A DNA stretch of 64,000 nt from Sphingobacterium sp. SYP-B4668 (GCF_027627455.1 NZ_CP115483.1:1860001-1924000), one strand, 5' to 3'. Positions 52,321 to 61,831 are shown, counted from the first letter of the stretch. Notes: generated from the sequence alone by a model not told the origin. Numbers and translations are program-made.

Positions 52321-55293
52321 TTAGAAATCGAATTTAAGACCAGCAGTGAAAGCCTTTGCATCCGGATAAGAATCAGGATTGACCTCGGGGCTATATGATT
52401 TGTAGTCGGTAATGGTGAACAAATTGTTGGCCATGACATAGAACTTTAAATTATTCACTTTCAATTTTGAACTCCAAGAATTTGGTAGGGTGTAGCCCAG
52501 TGTCAATGTGCGAAGTCTCAAATAAGAAGCATCCTGTACGGCCAATGAATATAGGTGGCTTTGGGTGTCGCGATAGGGGCGAGGGTACTCCGATGAAGGG
52601 CTTTCAGGTGTCCAATAAGGAATCTTGATTCCATTGAGGATACCTTGAAGAGATCCACCAGTCTCATATTGTGCAAGATATGGGTTTAGCTTGGTCGCTC
52701 CTTGTACCACATACAGGTCGGCATAAAAATCAAAATTCTTGTATTGTACGCTGGTTGAGAACGATCCTATCCATTTAGGGTCTTGTGCAAATACGAAATT
52801 GTCTTGGTCATCTATTTTGCTATCTCCATTTTTGTCGATTACACGGATTGAACCTGGCATGATGATATTCTGTGTAGCCTGTGCTGAGGCTTTTATTTCT
52901 TCTTCTGATTGGAAGATACCATCAAATTTCTTTTCGTAAATAATATTGATGGGTTGTCCTACAAATCTATTACGGGCGATATCATCTTTTGGGTTACCAT
53001 TAAGGTCATAAATACCTGTTTCTAGTATTTTGTTTCTATTGCGAGAAAACATGGTTGTGATTGACCAATTGAGATTTTCTTTGCGGATGATGTGACCCGT
53101 TAATGCCAGCTCAATCCCTTTGTTTTCGCTTTTTCCTCCGTTGGTAATGGTCGAAGAAAAGCCCGTACCACCAGCCAGTGAAATGTCAACAAGTAAATCT
53201 TTTGTCTGGGTATTATAGAATTCAAATGTTCCCGTAATTCTGTTGCCGAAGAGGGCAAAGTCAAGGCCCGCATTAAATGTGGTGGAAGTTTCCCATGTAA
53301 GGAATGGATTTGGAAGATTTGATCCTGTAATATTACCTCCTACGATTTCATTTCCAAAGATATAGGGGTTGGAGCCCACCGTTCCCAAAGTTTGATACGG
53401 CGCAATGGCTTGGTTACCGACCGAGCCATAGCTGACTCTTGCTTTTAATTCGTTGATGGCACTTATATTCTGGATAAAGGATTCGTTATGTGCTTTCCAC
53501 GCCATTGAGACAGCTGGAAATATACCCCACTTTTCGTTTTCTGCAAATACGGACGAACCATCATATCTTGCAGTTGCACTGAATAAATATTTGTCCAGTA
53601 GACTATAACGGGCACGTCCCATGAAGGATGCAATGTTTCTTTTTGTTTCATTACGTACCGTGTTTTTGTTGAGTGCATCTGAGATACCATGATATCCAAG
53701 TATATCATTTGGGAAATTGGTCCCCGTCGTCGTACTAGTCGTATAATTGATTTCATTGATACTTTGTACCGCCGTGAGATCTAATTGGTGGATGTCATTT
53801 AGTGTTTTTTCGTAAGTCAAGATATTCTCGATTAGGTATTCTTGACGTCTATTATCCACTATACTGGCGGATCCATTGGTATTTGATCCACCTGAGTGTA
53901 ATCTAGTGAGGTAGGTGCCTCTTTCTCCTGCATCTCTAGCGAGCAAAGTATTTAGCCGGTATCTCAAACCCGGTAGGATTTGATAGTTAAGCGCAAGATT
54001 CAAGTTCAAAAGATTCGTTTTTCTCTCATTGGTCGATTCTCTCAGATTCCAGAGAGGATTCACGGTTAGACTATTCGGTCCTAAAGGGAATTTAACCAAC
54101 TGACCGCTCTCATCAAATGGTTTGGCTAGGGGCGATAGGCTGATGACATTCAGACCACTAGACTCGATATCCTGTTTGTCTATATTAAAAGTAATATTGG
54201 ATTCAAACGTCAATTTATCGTTGATAGCGTGGCTTAGATTATTGCGTAATGATAGGCGCTCATAATCCGACCCTATAATCAAGCCTTTATTTTTGAAGTA
54301 TGTAGCATTTGTATACACTTTGGTTTTGTCTGTACCACCCGAAAATCCTATTGAGTGACTATGGATAAGCGCATTGCGAAGCACCAGATCTTCCCAATTG
54401 GCATAGGTGTTGTTTTTGAGTGCTTCCAACTCGAAGTCGTCAAACATCTCCCTGTCTTCAGGGTAGTCGAAATTGGGCTCATTTTTCGCTCTCCACGCCT
54501 CTCTCCGTAGTTGAGCAAACTCTTGGGGTGAGTAGAGGTCAAAGTTCTTGGAAAGCTTCTGAGTCGTGACATATCCACTGTAACTGATGCTACTCTGGCC
54601 CGATGCCCCTCTTTTCGTTGTGATGAGGATTACACCATTAGATGCGCGTGCACCATATATAGCTTGAGATGAAGCATCCTTTAAAACTTCAATCGAAGCA
54701 ATGTCCTCCGGATTGACTTGGTTAATATCATCAATAGGATATCCATCTAGTACATATAGGGGAGCATTGCCACCTTGGATGGACTTGGTCCCACGGATCA
54801 GGATGCTACTCGCGCCACCAGGTCTGGGGCTCTGCAAAGTCACCTGCACACCTGGTGCTTGTCCTCTTAGCATCTCGTTTATATTTGTAGTGGCCATTGC
54901 AGTGGCCTTATCAACCTGAATAGTAGATACCGAACCTGTCACGTCTGATTTTTTCTGAGTACCGTATCCAACAACGATTATTTCCTCCAGCGAAGTTTCA
55001 TCGCTTTCGAATAGAAATACCAGCGTTTGTTGATCTCCTAATGCTTGAGAGATGGTCTTCCACCCAACCGATGTCAGCCTAAGTACGTCCGTAGGATTAG
55101 CTTCGATTATAAACTGCCCATTTTGATTGGTGGATGTACTTTGTCGTTTGCCAAGAATCTGAACGGTGACACCTGCAATAGGATTTCCCGTCAATGCTTC
55201 CTTGACCGTACCTTGATAAGTTCGTTGCTGAGCCATTGTTTCATGGGCAAAGCAAAAGAATAATACGAATAAAAATAGGTAATGTAGCCTCAT
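52321..55293 (-). CDS. SusC/RagA family TonB-linked outer-membrane receptor
   Basis: A 990-residue TonB-dependent transporter. After a signal peptide (about 1-21) comes a carboxypeptidase-regulatory-like domain (about 22-100, TYQGTVKEALTGNPIAGVTVQILG), then the plug starting EEIIVVGYGTQKKSDVTGSV and containing SILIRGTKSIQGGNAPLYVLDGYP. The 22-strand barrel fills the rest and ends in a final strand with aromatic Phe (LKFDF). It imports oligosaccharides held by SusD with energy from TonB. The divergent membrane regulator starts 240 bases away on the opposite strand. Confidence 0.96.
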   Translation of the reverse strand: MRLHYLFLFVLFFCFAHETMAQQRTYQGTVKEALTGNPIAGVTVQILGKRQSTSTNQNGQFIIEANPTDVLRLTSVGWKTISQALGDQQTLVFLFESDETSLEEIIVVGYGTQKKSDVTGSVSTIQVDKATAMATTNINEMLRGQAPGVQVTLQSPRPGGASSILIRGTKSIQGGNAPLYVLDGYPIDDINQVNPEDIASIEVLKDASSQAIYGARASNGVILITTKRGASGQSSISYSGYVTTQKLSKNFDLYSPQEFAQLRREAWRAKNEPNFDYPEDREMFDDFELEALKNNTYANWEDLVLRNALIHSHSIGFSGGTDKTKVYTNATYFKNKGLIIGSDYERLSLRNNLSHAINDKLTFESNITFNIDKQDIESSGLNVISLSPLAKPFDESGQLVKFPLGPNSLTVNPLWNLRESTNERKTNLLNLNLALNYQILPGLRYRLNTLLARDAGERGTYLTRLHSGGSNTNGSASIVDNRRQEYLIENILTYEKTLNDIHQLDLTAVQSINEINYTTSTTTGTNFPNDILGYHGISDALNKNTVRNETKRNIASFMGRARYSLLDKYLFSATARYDGSSVFAENEKWGIFPAVSMAWKAHNESFIQNISAINELKARVSYGSVGNQAIAPYQTLGTVGSNPYIFGNEIVGGNITGSNLPNPFLTWETSTTFNAGLDFALFGNRITGTFEFYNTQTKDLLVDISLAGGTGFSSTITNGGKSENKGIELALTGHIIRKENLNWSITTMFSRNRNKILETGIYDLNGNPKDDIARNRFVGQPINIIYEKKFDGIFQSEEEIKASAQATQNIIMPGSIRVIDKNGDSKIDDQDNFVFAQDPKWIGSFSTSVQYKNFDFYADLYVVQGATKLNPYLAQYETGGSLQGILNGIKIPYWTPESPSSEYPRPYRDTQSHLYSLAVQDASYLRLRTLTLGYTLPNSWSSKLKVNNLKFYVMANNLFTITDYKSYSPEVNPDSYPDAKAFTAGLKFDF

Positions 55294-55533
55294 AGATTTG
55301 TAATTTGATTTAACAACATAATTTTTATAGGTAATCGACGTCTGGGTATATCCTGTCTGAAGACAAAATGCGATGTGCTGTCCTCATTTTGCACATGTCG
55401 CGATTTACAAAGATGTATTACCTTGGTTATTTCTACAATATTATCAGTTATTTATTAAATTTGGGGCACTACAAAAGCACTACATTTATATGTAATGTGT
55501 TGATTATCAAATGTATTTTTTGAAACACTAAAA

Positions 55534-58407
55534 ATGAAATATTTAAAGGCAATCAAATATGGTGTCGCAGTACTGTTGTTCGTGCATAGTACCATCGTAT
55601 CGGCACAAGTATTGATGCCCAAAATAAAAGCCTTCATGAGCTACGACTATCATGCAGGATTGCAAAATTGGGAAGTAGAATTAGATACGGAGGGCCGGGT
55701 ATATGTGGCCAATAATGAAGGGTTATTGGTTTATGATGGGGTGACCTGGAAGTTGTTCCAGACGCCTAATAAAACAATTGTTAGAAGTATATATATCGAT
55801 GCTCAAGCTAATCGTGTCTATGTCGGTGCGCAAGATGAAATTGGGTATTTCGAGATTGACCAGGACGGATCGCTTCAATATGTCTCCTTATTAACTTATC
55901 TAGCTGAAGCCGATCGTTATTTTGAAGATGTGTGGTCTATCCATAGTTTTGAAGGTCGGCTATATTTTCAGACAAATAAAAAATTATTAATCTATAAAGA
56001 TCGGCATTTTGATATCTATCAAGCACAACAGAAAATAGAGTTTTTGAACAAACTCAATCATCAATTATTTTTGCATGACACTTCCAGGGGATTGTTGATG
56101 GATGAAGGGCAGGGATGGAAGATAATCGGTCAACATCCCGAATGGGTGAAGAAGGGAATTAGAGGAGTAATTCCTCAGTCTAATGGTGGCTATCTCATTG
56201 TGACCCGTGTTGGTGATTGTTATACATTAACTGCCGAAGGGCAGGTCAAAGCGGCAGCCTCTGCGTTTTCGAGTATTTTTGACGGACTTAAAATCAATAT
56301 GGTCGGAATGATTAGGAAGGGAGTGTGGGCTGTGGGAACAATGGATGGACAAGTCATCCTGATTAATGATGATGGCGTTCTGTTGAATGTCTTGAATAAA
56401 GATAAAGGATTAAAAATGGGAGGGATACGAAGTGTGACCTCTGATATCATGAACAACATATGGGTTGGGACAGATGTTGGAGTTGGATATATTGGTATAG
56501 ATGATCCGATTCAAATGATCGTCCCCCATATGCAACAACCCACTAAGATTTATAATGCGACCTACTATAATAATGAACTTTATCTTGCTACCGCCCAAGG
56601 CCTTTTAAAATTAGATAAGAATCAACAATATGTAAAGCTTGATAACAGCATTGCAGAAGTCTGGAATCTGCAGAAAATCGAGCATAAACTTTTGGTTTTT
56701 TATGACAATGGATTGGCTGAAATTAATGGAGACAAACTTCGTCATATTGTCCAAGGAAAGGGAACATGGATGATGTCTCCTAATGCCGAGAAAAACACCG
56801 ACTCTTACTTGTTGGGGACCTATCAAGGACTGAGTTGGGTTAAATTAGCACGGGAAGATTCTCTATCCGAACGTGTTGTCACCGATGTCGTGCAGATGTC
56901 TACACGGTTTCTATGGTATGATATTCCGAACCAATCAGTTTGGATATCCCATCCCTATAGAGGTGTTATGAAGATATCCTTTAATAAAGAAGGCAATGTG
57001 CAGGCAGTGAAAAGTTATGAAAAAGACCATGGGTTGCCTTCCAATATTAATAATTATGTATTTCACATTCAAGATGCATTAGTCGTTGCGACAACTGATG
57101 GTATTTATACCTACAAATCGGAGCAGGATGTATTTGTGAAATCTGATTTCTATGCTCAACTCTTTGGCAATAAACTTATCCAGTATTTAGAAGAAGACCA
57201 AAATGGCAATATTTGGTTTGTCAATGAAAAAAAAGTTGGAGTAGTTCATTTTGAAGGGGGGCGAGCAATTGAGCATGCTAAAATCTATTTCTTTCCTGAA
57301 CTTACAGGTAGACTCATTGCAGGGTTTGAAAAAATTAACCCTATATCAGGGAGTCAAGTTCTGTTTGGAGGTTATGAAGGACTTTTTCAGCTTAATTTCG
57401 ATAAATTCAGACAACGGACAGATTCTTTTAAGGTATTGATATCTTCCGTCAAATCAATTGGGACCATAGAAAAACTGTTGTATGGTGGCTTTTTACAAGC
57501 CTCAGGTCCGAAAGGTCGATTACAAATAAATCGACCCATTAACTATGCTGATAATGCTATTGAGATCATTTATGCTGTAGCAGGCCTTCAAGAAGCGCAC
57601 CTTGTTTATAGTTCTTTGCTAGTTGGGGTCGATAAAGATTGGTCGGCTTGGAATACGGAGCAAAAGCGAAGCTATTACAATCTTGCACCAGGTAAGTATG
57701 AGTTCCAAGTGAAAGCCAAAAACAATGTTGATCAAGTATCACCCACGCAGACGATTTATTTTGAAATCCTACCACCTTGGTATTTAAGTATTTGGGCCAA
57801 AGTCGGGTACATCATCCTTATCATTGCACTTTTCTATTATCTGCTTAGGTATCTCAATAAGAGGCATCAGCAAATTCTCCTAAAACAACAGTATTTGTAT
57901 GATTTGGAACTTAAGGCAAATAAGCAACTGATAGGGGAACTTGAAAAGGAAAAATTAATAAGCGAGATACAGTATAAAAATAAGGAATTATCGCTCAATA
58001 CGATGCATCTTCTGCAGAGAGGTAAATTATTATCGACATTAAATGAAGAACTACGTCCTGCTTTAAAAAACAGGGCCGAAGATCCTTACGCTGTGATGGA
58101 GCGTATGTCTCGCTTTATCAAGAATGCCGAACGGTCCGATCAGGATTGGGAGCAATTTGTGTCGCACTTTGACAAAGTCAACAACGATTATTTGTCAAGA
58201 CTAAAGAAGAATCACCCCACTCTCACCCCCAATGACCTTCGATTATGCGCCTATATCATTCTGAATTTCAATAACAAAGAGATTTCGCAGCTGCTCAATG
58301 TCACAGGTAAGGCCATTGAGGTAAGTCGTTACAGACTGCGTAAAAAATTGTCATTGGAGACCGAAGAAGGACTGTTCGATTACTTAAGTAAATTTAACAA
58401 CCATTGA
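55534..58407 (+). CDS. Y_Y_Y-domain transcriptional regulator with HTH, no kinase domain
   Basis: A 957-residue one-component regulator. A signal peptide (about 1-25) is followed by a large periplasmic beta-propeller of repeated units (WEVELDTEGRVYVANNEGLLVYDG, WVGTDVGVGYIG), then a Y_Y_Y sensor domain (about 680-745, with WSAWNTEQKRSYYNLAPGKYEFQVKAKN). One membrane helix lies at about 757-775, then a cytoplasmic coiled coil and a LuxR-like HTH at about 895-940 (LTPNDLRLCAYIILNFNNKEISQLLNVTGKAIEVSRYRLRKKL). Hybrid two-component regulators with this sensor normally carry kinase and receiver domains; here they are absent. It probably senses the glucan fragment and switches on the divergent susC-susD-GH16 genes. 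Confidence 0.92.
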   Translation: MKYLKAIKYGVAVLLFVHSTIVSAQVLMPKIKAFMSYDYHAGLQNWEVELDTEGRVYVANNEGLLVYDGVTWKLFQTPNKTIVRSIYIDAQANRVYVGAQDEIGYFEIDQDGSLQYVSLLTYLAEADRYFEDVWSIHSFEGRLYFQTNKKLLIYKDRHFDIYQAQQKIEFLNKLNHQLFLHDTSRGLLMDEGQGWKIIGQHPEWVKKGIRGVIPQSNGGYLIVTRVGDCYTLTAEGQVKAAASAFSSIFDGLKINMVGMIRKGVWAVGTMDGQVILINDDGVLLNVLNKDKGLKMGGIRSVTSDIMNNIWVGTDVGVGYIGIDDPIQMIVPHMQQPTKIYNATYYNNELYLATAQGLLKLDKNQQYVKLDNSIAEVWNLQKIEHKLLVFYDNGLAEINGDKLRHIVQGKGTWMMSPNAEKNTDSYLLGTYQGLSWVKLAREDSLSERVVTDVVQMSTRFLWYDIPNQSVWISHPYRGVMKISFNKEGNVQAVKSYEKDHGLPSNINNYVFHIQDALVVATTDGIYTYKSEQDVFVKSDFYAQLFGNKLIQYLEEDQNGNIWFVNEKKVGVVHFEGGRAIEHAKIYFFPELTGRLIAGFEKINPISGSQVLFGGYEGLFQLNFDKFRQRTDSFKVLISSVKSIGTIEKLLYGGFLQASGPKGRLQINRPINYADNAIEIIYAVAGLQEAHLVYSSLLVGVDKDWSAWNTEQKRSYYNLAPGKYEFQVKAKNNVDQVSPTQTIYFEILPPWYLSIWAKVGYIILIIALFYYLLRYLNKRHQQILLKQQYLYDLELKANKQLIGELEKEKLISEIQYKNKELSLNTMHLLQRGKLLSTLNEELRPALKNRAEDPYAVMERMSRFIKNAERSDQDWEQFVSHFDKVNNDYLSRLKKNHPTLTPNDLRLCAYIILNFNNKEISQLLNVTGKAIEVSRYRLRKKLSLETEEGLFDYLSKFNNH

Positions 58408-58512
58408 TTGGGATGTTAGATAAGACGAATCCGTAAGATAGAAGAACAGCATTTTTCTTGAATTATAACTACAGGTTGTGGTAGCTTCGATTTTTAATAT
58501 AGATCTTTGAGA

Positions 58513-58651
58513 TGTTTATAAAATGTTCAAATCAACGCTGTGCATCATGGTCAAAGTCTATTGTGCGTTGGTTTTGGCTATCGTAAAGCTGGATACGTTC
58601 CCCAAAACGTAACGAACTTGACAGAAGGAGGGGGCTCCTTCTGTCTTTTTT
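58513..58651 (+). ncRNA. Possible small RNA upstream of ispE
   Basis: A weak -7-like GATCTTTG (58503-58510) precedes about 140 bases that end in a strong terminator. The interior has a hairpin ACGTT (58595-58599) with AACGT (58606-58610). No coding sequence of convincing composition is present; the longest ATG frames have 24 and 29 codons. The alternative is that this is only the 3' untranslated region of the upstream regulator gene. The absence of a consensus promoter keeps the confidence low. Confidence 0.35.
58620..58651 (+). terminator. Strong intrinsic terminator
   Basis: GACAGAAGGAG (58620-58630) pairs perfectly with CTCCTTCTGTC (58635-58645) around a GGGG loop, followed by six T. It lies 210 bases after the regulator stop codon and 150 bases before ispE. 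Confidence 0.9.
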
Positions 58652-58804
58652 ATCAATATCAACGATTAGATTCCAAAATATCATTCGTGTTGCGGGTAAA
58701 GAATAGTTTGACGCGGTTATCAATAGAGGACTGATGTTCAACTTGCTGAAATAAAAAATACGTATGGTCCATGGGGGCGCTGGAATATTTCTTAATTTCG
58801 TAAT

Positions 58805-59614
58805 ATGATTTCGTTTCCTAATGCTAAGATTAATATTGGACTACATATCGTAAGTAGGCGTCCAGATGGTTACCATAATCTAGAGAGTATCTTTTACCCC
58901 CTAAAGATGTATGATGTGCTGGAGCATGTTGAGCGGGATGGCGATACCATTCTTCATTTGTCCGGAGTACGCATTCCTGAAGGAGGCGAAAACCTTTGTG
59001 AGAAGGCTTTGAAGTTAGTGCAGCGAGATTTTTCTATCCCTGCACAGGACATTTATCTGCACAAGCACATCCCTATTGGTGCAGGATTAGGCGGCGGTTC
59101 TTCGGATGCAGCGTTTCTATTGAAATCATTGAATGAAACCTATCGTTTAGGACTGAGTCAAGAGCAACTCTGTACCTATGCACATCAATTAGGTGCGGAT
59201 TGCCCTTTCTTTATTGCCAATACACCCGTCTACGCTTATGACATTGGCACAAGCTTTGAATCTGTACCCTTGAATCTAGAGTCCTTTTTTATTGTAGTTG
59301 TGAAGCCTGATATCCATATCTCGACGGCGGAAGCCTATAGCCACATTATACCTAAAACAGCCAATGTGGACCTTACGCGTGCAATACAATTGCCAGTTCA
59401 GGAATGGAAATTCATGATTGAAAATCATTTTGAAGATGGACTATTTGAGAAGTACCCGCAAATAAAGGCAATTAAGGAAGCATTCTATGAATCAGGAGCC
59501 GTATATGCCGCTATGTCTGGCTCTGGCTCTGCCGTTTATGGAATATTTTGGGAAGAGACCAATCTCGATCACTTGAAAGACTACGGTACGGTCTATTATC
59601 CAGTCAAACTTTAA
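58805..59614 (+). CDS. ispE: 4-diphosphocytidyl-2-C-methyl-D-erythritol kinase
   Basis: IspE phosphorylates diphosphocytidyl-methylerythritol in the non-mevalonate isoprenoid pathway. The 269-residue GHMP kinase has FPNAKINIGLHIVSRRPDGYHNLESIFYPL, the ATP loop PIGAGLGGGSSDAAFLL, LGADCPFF, and the closing AAMSGSGSAVYGIF. These are the family's four blocks in order. The companion ispD is about 38 kb away in this window. A hairpin follows, shared with the convergent LOG gene. Confidence 0.95.
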   Translation: MISFPNAKINIGLHIVSRRPDGYHNLESIFYPLKMYDVLEHVERDGDTILHLSGVRIPEGGENLCEKALKLVQRDFSIPAQDIYLHKHIPIGAGLGGGSSDAAFLLKSLNETYRLGLSQEQLCTYAHQLGADCPFFIANTPVYAYDIGTSFESVPLNLESFFIVVVKPDIHISTAEAYSHIIPKTANVDLTRAIQLPVQEWKFMIENHFEDGLFEKYPQIKAIKEAFYESGAVYAAMSGSGSAVYGIFWEETNLDHLKDYGTVYYPVKL

Positions 59615-59617
59615 TAC

Positions 59618-59659
59618 AATCTCCTTGTACTACGACGATTGTTGAAATACAAGGAGATT
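59618..59659. terminator. Hairpin between convergent ispE and LOG-family genes
   Basis: AATCTCCTTGTA (59618-59629) pairs with TACAAGGAGATT (59648-59659), a perfect 12-bp stem with an 18-base loop. T-tracts on either side are short, so it may act as a weak bidirectional terminator. Confidence 0.55.
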
Positions 59660-59667
59660 TCATCCTT

Positions 59668-60414
59668 TTAAGCCTGTCTCTTGAGCGATTTTTCACCCAA
59701 TACCCAATTTGCCTTACGAGGAGGTTGAAGTTTCAGAATCTTGCTCTTTTCAGCATGTCGTCTAATGTGTTCAATAGCTTCGTCCACATCGTCTGTAAAA
59801 AGTATAAGCTCTTCATCATCTGGACTAATAGTCCCTTCCAATGTCATTGTTCGTATATGTTCTTGGATATGCTGATGATATTCTATTCCCATAATGACCA
59901 CAGGGAATCTTTTGATCTTGCCCGTTTGGATTAGTGTAATCGTTTCGAACAGCTCATCTAGTGTCCCAAATCCACCAGGTAGGGTGATGATACCAAAAGA
60001 ATATTTTCTTAACAACTCTTTGCGGACAAAGAAATATTCAATATTGACGTATTTATCGAGATAGGGGTTCGGATGCTGTTCGTGGGGCAGCACGATATTG
60101 CAACCAACGGAAGGCCCTCCAGCTTCTTGTGCACCCCGATTAGCAGCCTCCATGATTCCGGGACCTCCTCCTGTCATGACCGTGAAGCCTAATTGGGATA
60201 CCTTACTACTGACGTCACGAGCCAATTGGTAATACGGATGATCTTCTTTGAACCTCGCCGATCCGAATACCGTGATACATGGACCGATGAAGTGAAGCGC
60301 ACGAAACCCCTTGACAAATTGATATACCACCCCGCCAACATACTTGAGCTCCCGCCATCTGCTGCGCGCCCCTTCCATAAAGTGGAACTCTTCCTTTAAA
60401 AAAATGTTCTTCAT
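59668..60414 (-). CDS. LOG family protein (TIGR00730-type Rossmann protein)
   Basis: A 248-residue Rossmann-fold protein of the LOG group. The signatures are VMTGGGPGIMEAANRGAQEAGG and LPGGFGTLDELFETITLIQ, the PGGxGTxxE motif. Members are cytokinin-type nucleoside 5'-monophosphate phosphoribohydrolases, splitting a nucleotide into base and ribose phosphate, and bacterial members can act on AMP or related nucleotides. It lies 7 bases after an ATP-cone/nuclease gene on the same strand, so a nucleotide-linked pairing is plausible but unproven. Confidence 0.9.
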   Translation of the reverse strand: MKNIFLKEEFHFMEGARSRWRELKYVGGVVYQFVKGFRALHFIGPCITVFGSARFKEDHPYYQLARDVSSKVSQLGFTVMTGGGPGIMEAANRGAQEAGGPSVGCNIVLPHEQHPNPYLDKYVNIEYFFVRKELLRKYSFGIITLPGGFGTLDELFETITLIQTGKIKRFPVVIMGIEYHQHIQEHIRTMTLEGTISPDDEELILFTDDVDEAIEHIRRHAEKSKILKLQPPRKANWVLGEKSLKRQA

Positions 60415-60421
60415 ATTATTG

Positions 60422-61267
60422 TTAGTATTCTACTTCAACTGGGCTATTGATAAGTTCACATGCCTCTTTAAGTATTTTTTGCCCTTTTTCCTTATCAATA
60501 TTGACCCGTCGCAGCACACTGGGATTTTGGACAAGCTCCTTGACTAGGATAATTTGATTTTTAAGCAAGAGTCCCTTGTCGATATCTGTTAAGCTCGTTA
60601 GACAGGTGATGGGATATAGTCCATTGTCATCCACTCGGAGTTTGATACTGCTCGACTTAGGATAGTCCCAAGACAAAAGGTTCATGCTATAATACTGTCC
60701 AAAGTCTATCGAGTCGGAGGTGAAATAAGCGTTAGTTACCAACCAACCCTCACTAAAGTGGTTTTTTTGACCAAAAAAGGTGTACGGAATTCCAGTAATG
60801 TCTTTAACCCGGGACATGAAGTACATAGGTGTTGTCACGGATATCTTAGCATCGATGTCGTTTCTAAACTTACATTCCACCGCCAACATTTTGTTTTCCT
60901 TTAAGGCGACTACATCTATTTCGTGACTCACGGCATGACCTTGTACAGTCTGTCCAGTGGTGCTGTCATATCCTTCGTCTGCAAACAGGCGCGCTACCCA
61001 TTTTTCAAAATAAAAACCTTCCGGACCTAGCTCTCGAAGAGCTTTCTTGAGGCTATAGCGCGCAGCATAGGATTCGCGATGATTTTTGAGTTGTTCGAAT
61101 GCAAGCTTATAGAGCTCTTTAGTGGAGATGCCATCATAAAGCTTAGGTTGGATTTTCTCGTACACGGTTGTTACTTCCTCAGGCGCTGCTCCGGATCGGG
61201 ATAGCGAATATTTGAGGCTGCTGGGGTCAAAAGGGACCAGTTCGCCAGAATGTTTTTTTACTTGCAT
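60422..61267 (-). CDS. ATP-cone domain fused to a Mrr-like PD-(D/E)XK nuclease
   Basis: A 281-residue fusion. Residues 1-90 are an ATP-cone (VKKHSGELVPFDPSSLKYSLSRSGA, then DGISTKELYKLAFEQLKN), a nucleotide-sensing domain best known from ribonucleotide reductase and NrdR. Residues about 95-205 look like a Mrr-type nuclease. HEIDVVALKENKMLAVECKF supplies Asp118, Glu131 and Lys133, the catalytic D...ExK set. The C-terminal 75 residues are helical. A nuclease controlled by ATP or dATP level is the natural reading, but the target is unknown. No methylase or other restriction gene is adjacent. The LOG gene follows after 7 bases. Confidence 0.8.
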   Translation of the reverse strand: MQVKKHSGELVPFDPSSLKYSLSRSGAAPEEVTTVYEKIQPKLYDGISTKELYKLAFEQLKNHRESYAARYSLKKALRELGPEGFYFEKWVARLFADEGYDSTTGQTVQGHAVSHEIDVVALKENKMLAVECKFRNDIDAKISVTTPMYFMSRVKDITGIPYTFFGQKNHFSEGWLVTNAYFTSDSIDFGQYYSMNLLSWDYPKSSSIKLRVDDNGLYPITCLTSLTDIDKGLLLKNQIILVKELVQNPSVLRRVNIDKEKGQKILKEACELINSPVEVEY

Positions 61268-61375
61268 ATGGATTGCTTTCGTTTGATATCAACCACTGAA
61301 GGCTTGAATTTTTAAAACCCTTCCAAAACAATAGAAGAAGCCATTTGTTATAAAGTTAAAATAAAGGAACAAATT

Positions 61376-61675
61376 ATGAGCAATATATTGAATTTAGCTT
61401 TAGGAAAAGTAAAAGATAAGTTGGATGCGGGTTGTGAAGATGGAAATGTCGGTAGTTCTGAACGCGTTCTTTCAGTCATTGCAGGAGGATTTATTCTTGG
61501 CATTGGAGTCCGTAATATATTTAAAAGCCCATTGACTGGATTTTCTACACTAACATTAGGTGGAGCACTAGTATGGAGGGGCGTTACTGGTAAGTGTGTT
61601 GTCAAAGAGGCCGTAGCAAAAGCCACCGGCGAGAAAGATGTAACCGTGATTGAACATCGCTACTTTGTAAAATAA
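61376..61675 (+). CDS. DUF2892 (YgaP-like membrane helix) protein
   Basis: A 99-residue protein with a basic N terminus and two hydrophobic helices typical of DUF2892: NVGSSERVLSVIAGGFILGIGVRN followed by SPLTGFSTLTLGGALVWRGVTGKC. The conserved GSSERVLSVIAGG and RGVTGKC blocks are present. A basic soluble tail follows. The YgaP relatives are membrane-associated sulfurtransferases, but the rhodanese domain is absent. Function unknown. It lies alone between two minus-strand genes. Confidence 0.85.
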   Translation: MSNILNLALGKVKDKLDAGCEDGNVGSSERVLSVIAGGFILGIGVRNIFKSPLTGFSTLTLGGALVWRGVTGKCVVKEAVAKATGEKDVTVIEHRYFVK

Positions 61676-61711
61676 GTTTTTATTCTATCAGGGTCGGCTT
61701 TATCATCCATT

Positions 61712-61744
61712 AAAAAAAGAAGGTCTCCAAGAGTATTGGAGACC
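61712..61744 (-). terminator. Terminator downstream of the EamA transporter gene
   Basis: GGTCTCCAA (61722-61730) pairs with TTGGAGACC (61736-61744). On the minus strand a T-run (TTCTTTTTTT) follows. It lies 88 bases after the EamA stop. Confidence 0.85.
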
Positions 61745-61831
61745 ATTTATGTGCAATCACTTTTTCCTGACATGATCATCATTATTTTTATGATTATTCG
61801 CAGCCCATCTGCAAATCACAAAAACTTTGGG

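Larger units (their letters stand above)
58408..58804. other. Intergenic region with a candidate small RNA and terminator
   Basis: About 400 bases between the regulator and ispE. Apart from a strong terminator and a possible small RNA (listed separately), nothing was recognised. Short open frames on either strand overlap the hairpin and look like chance. Confidence 0.5.

Noticed and set aside
58540..58734. Short open frames across the region before ispE, on both strands
   Set aside because: They run through a strong terminator hairpin and have no recognised motif or coding-like composition.
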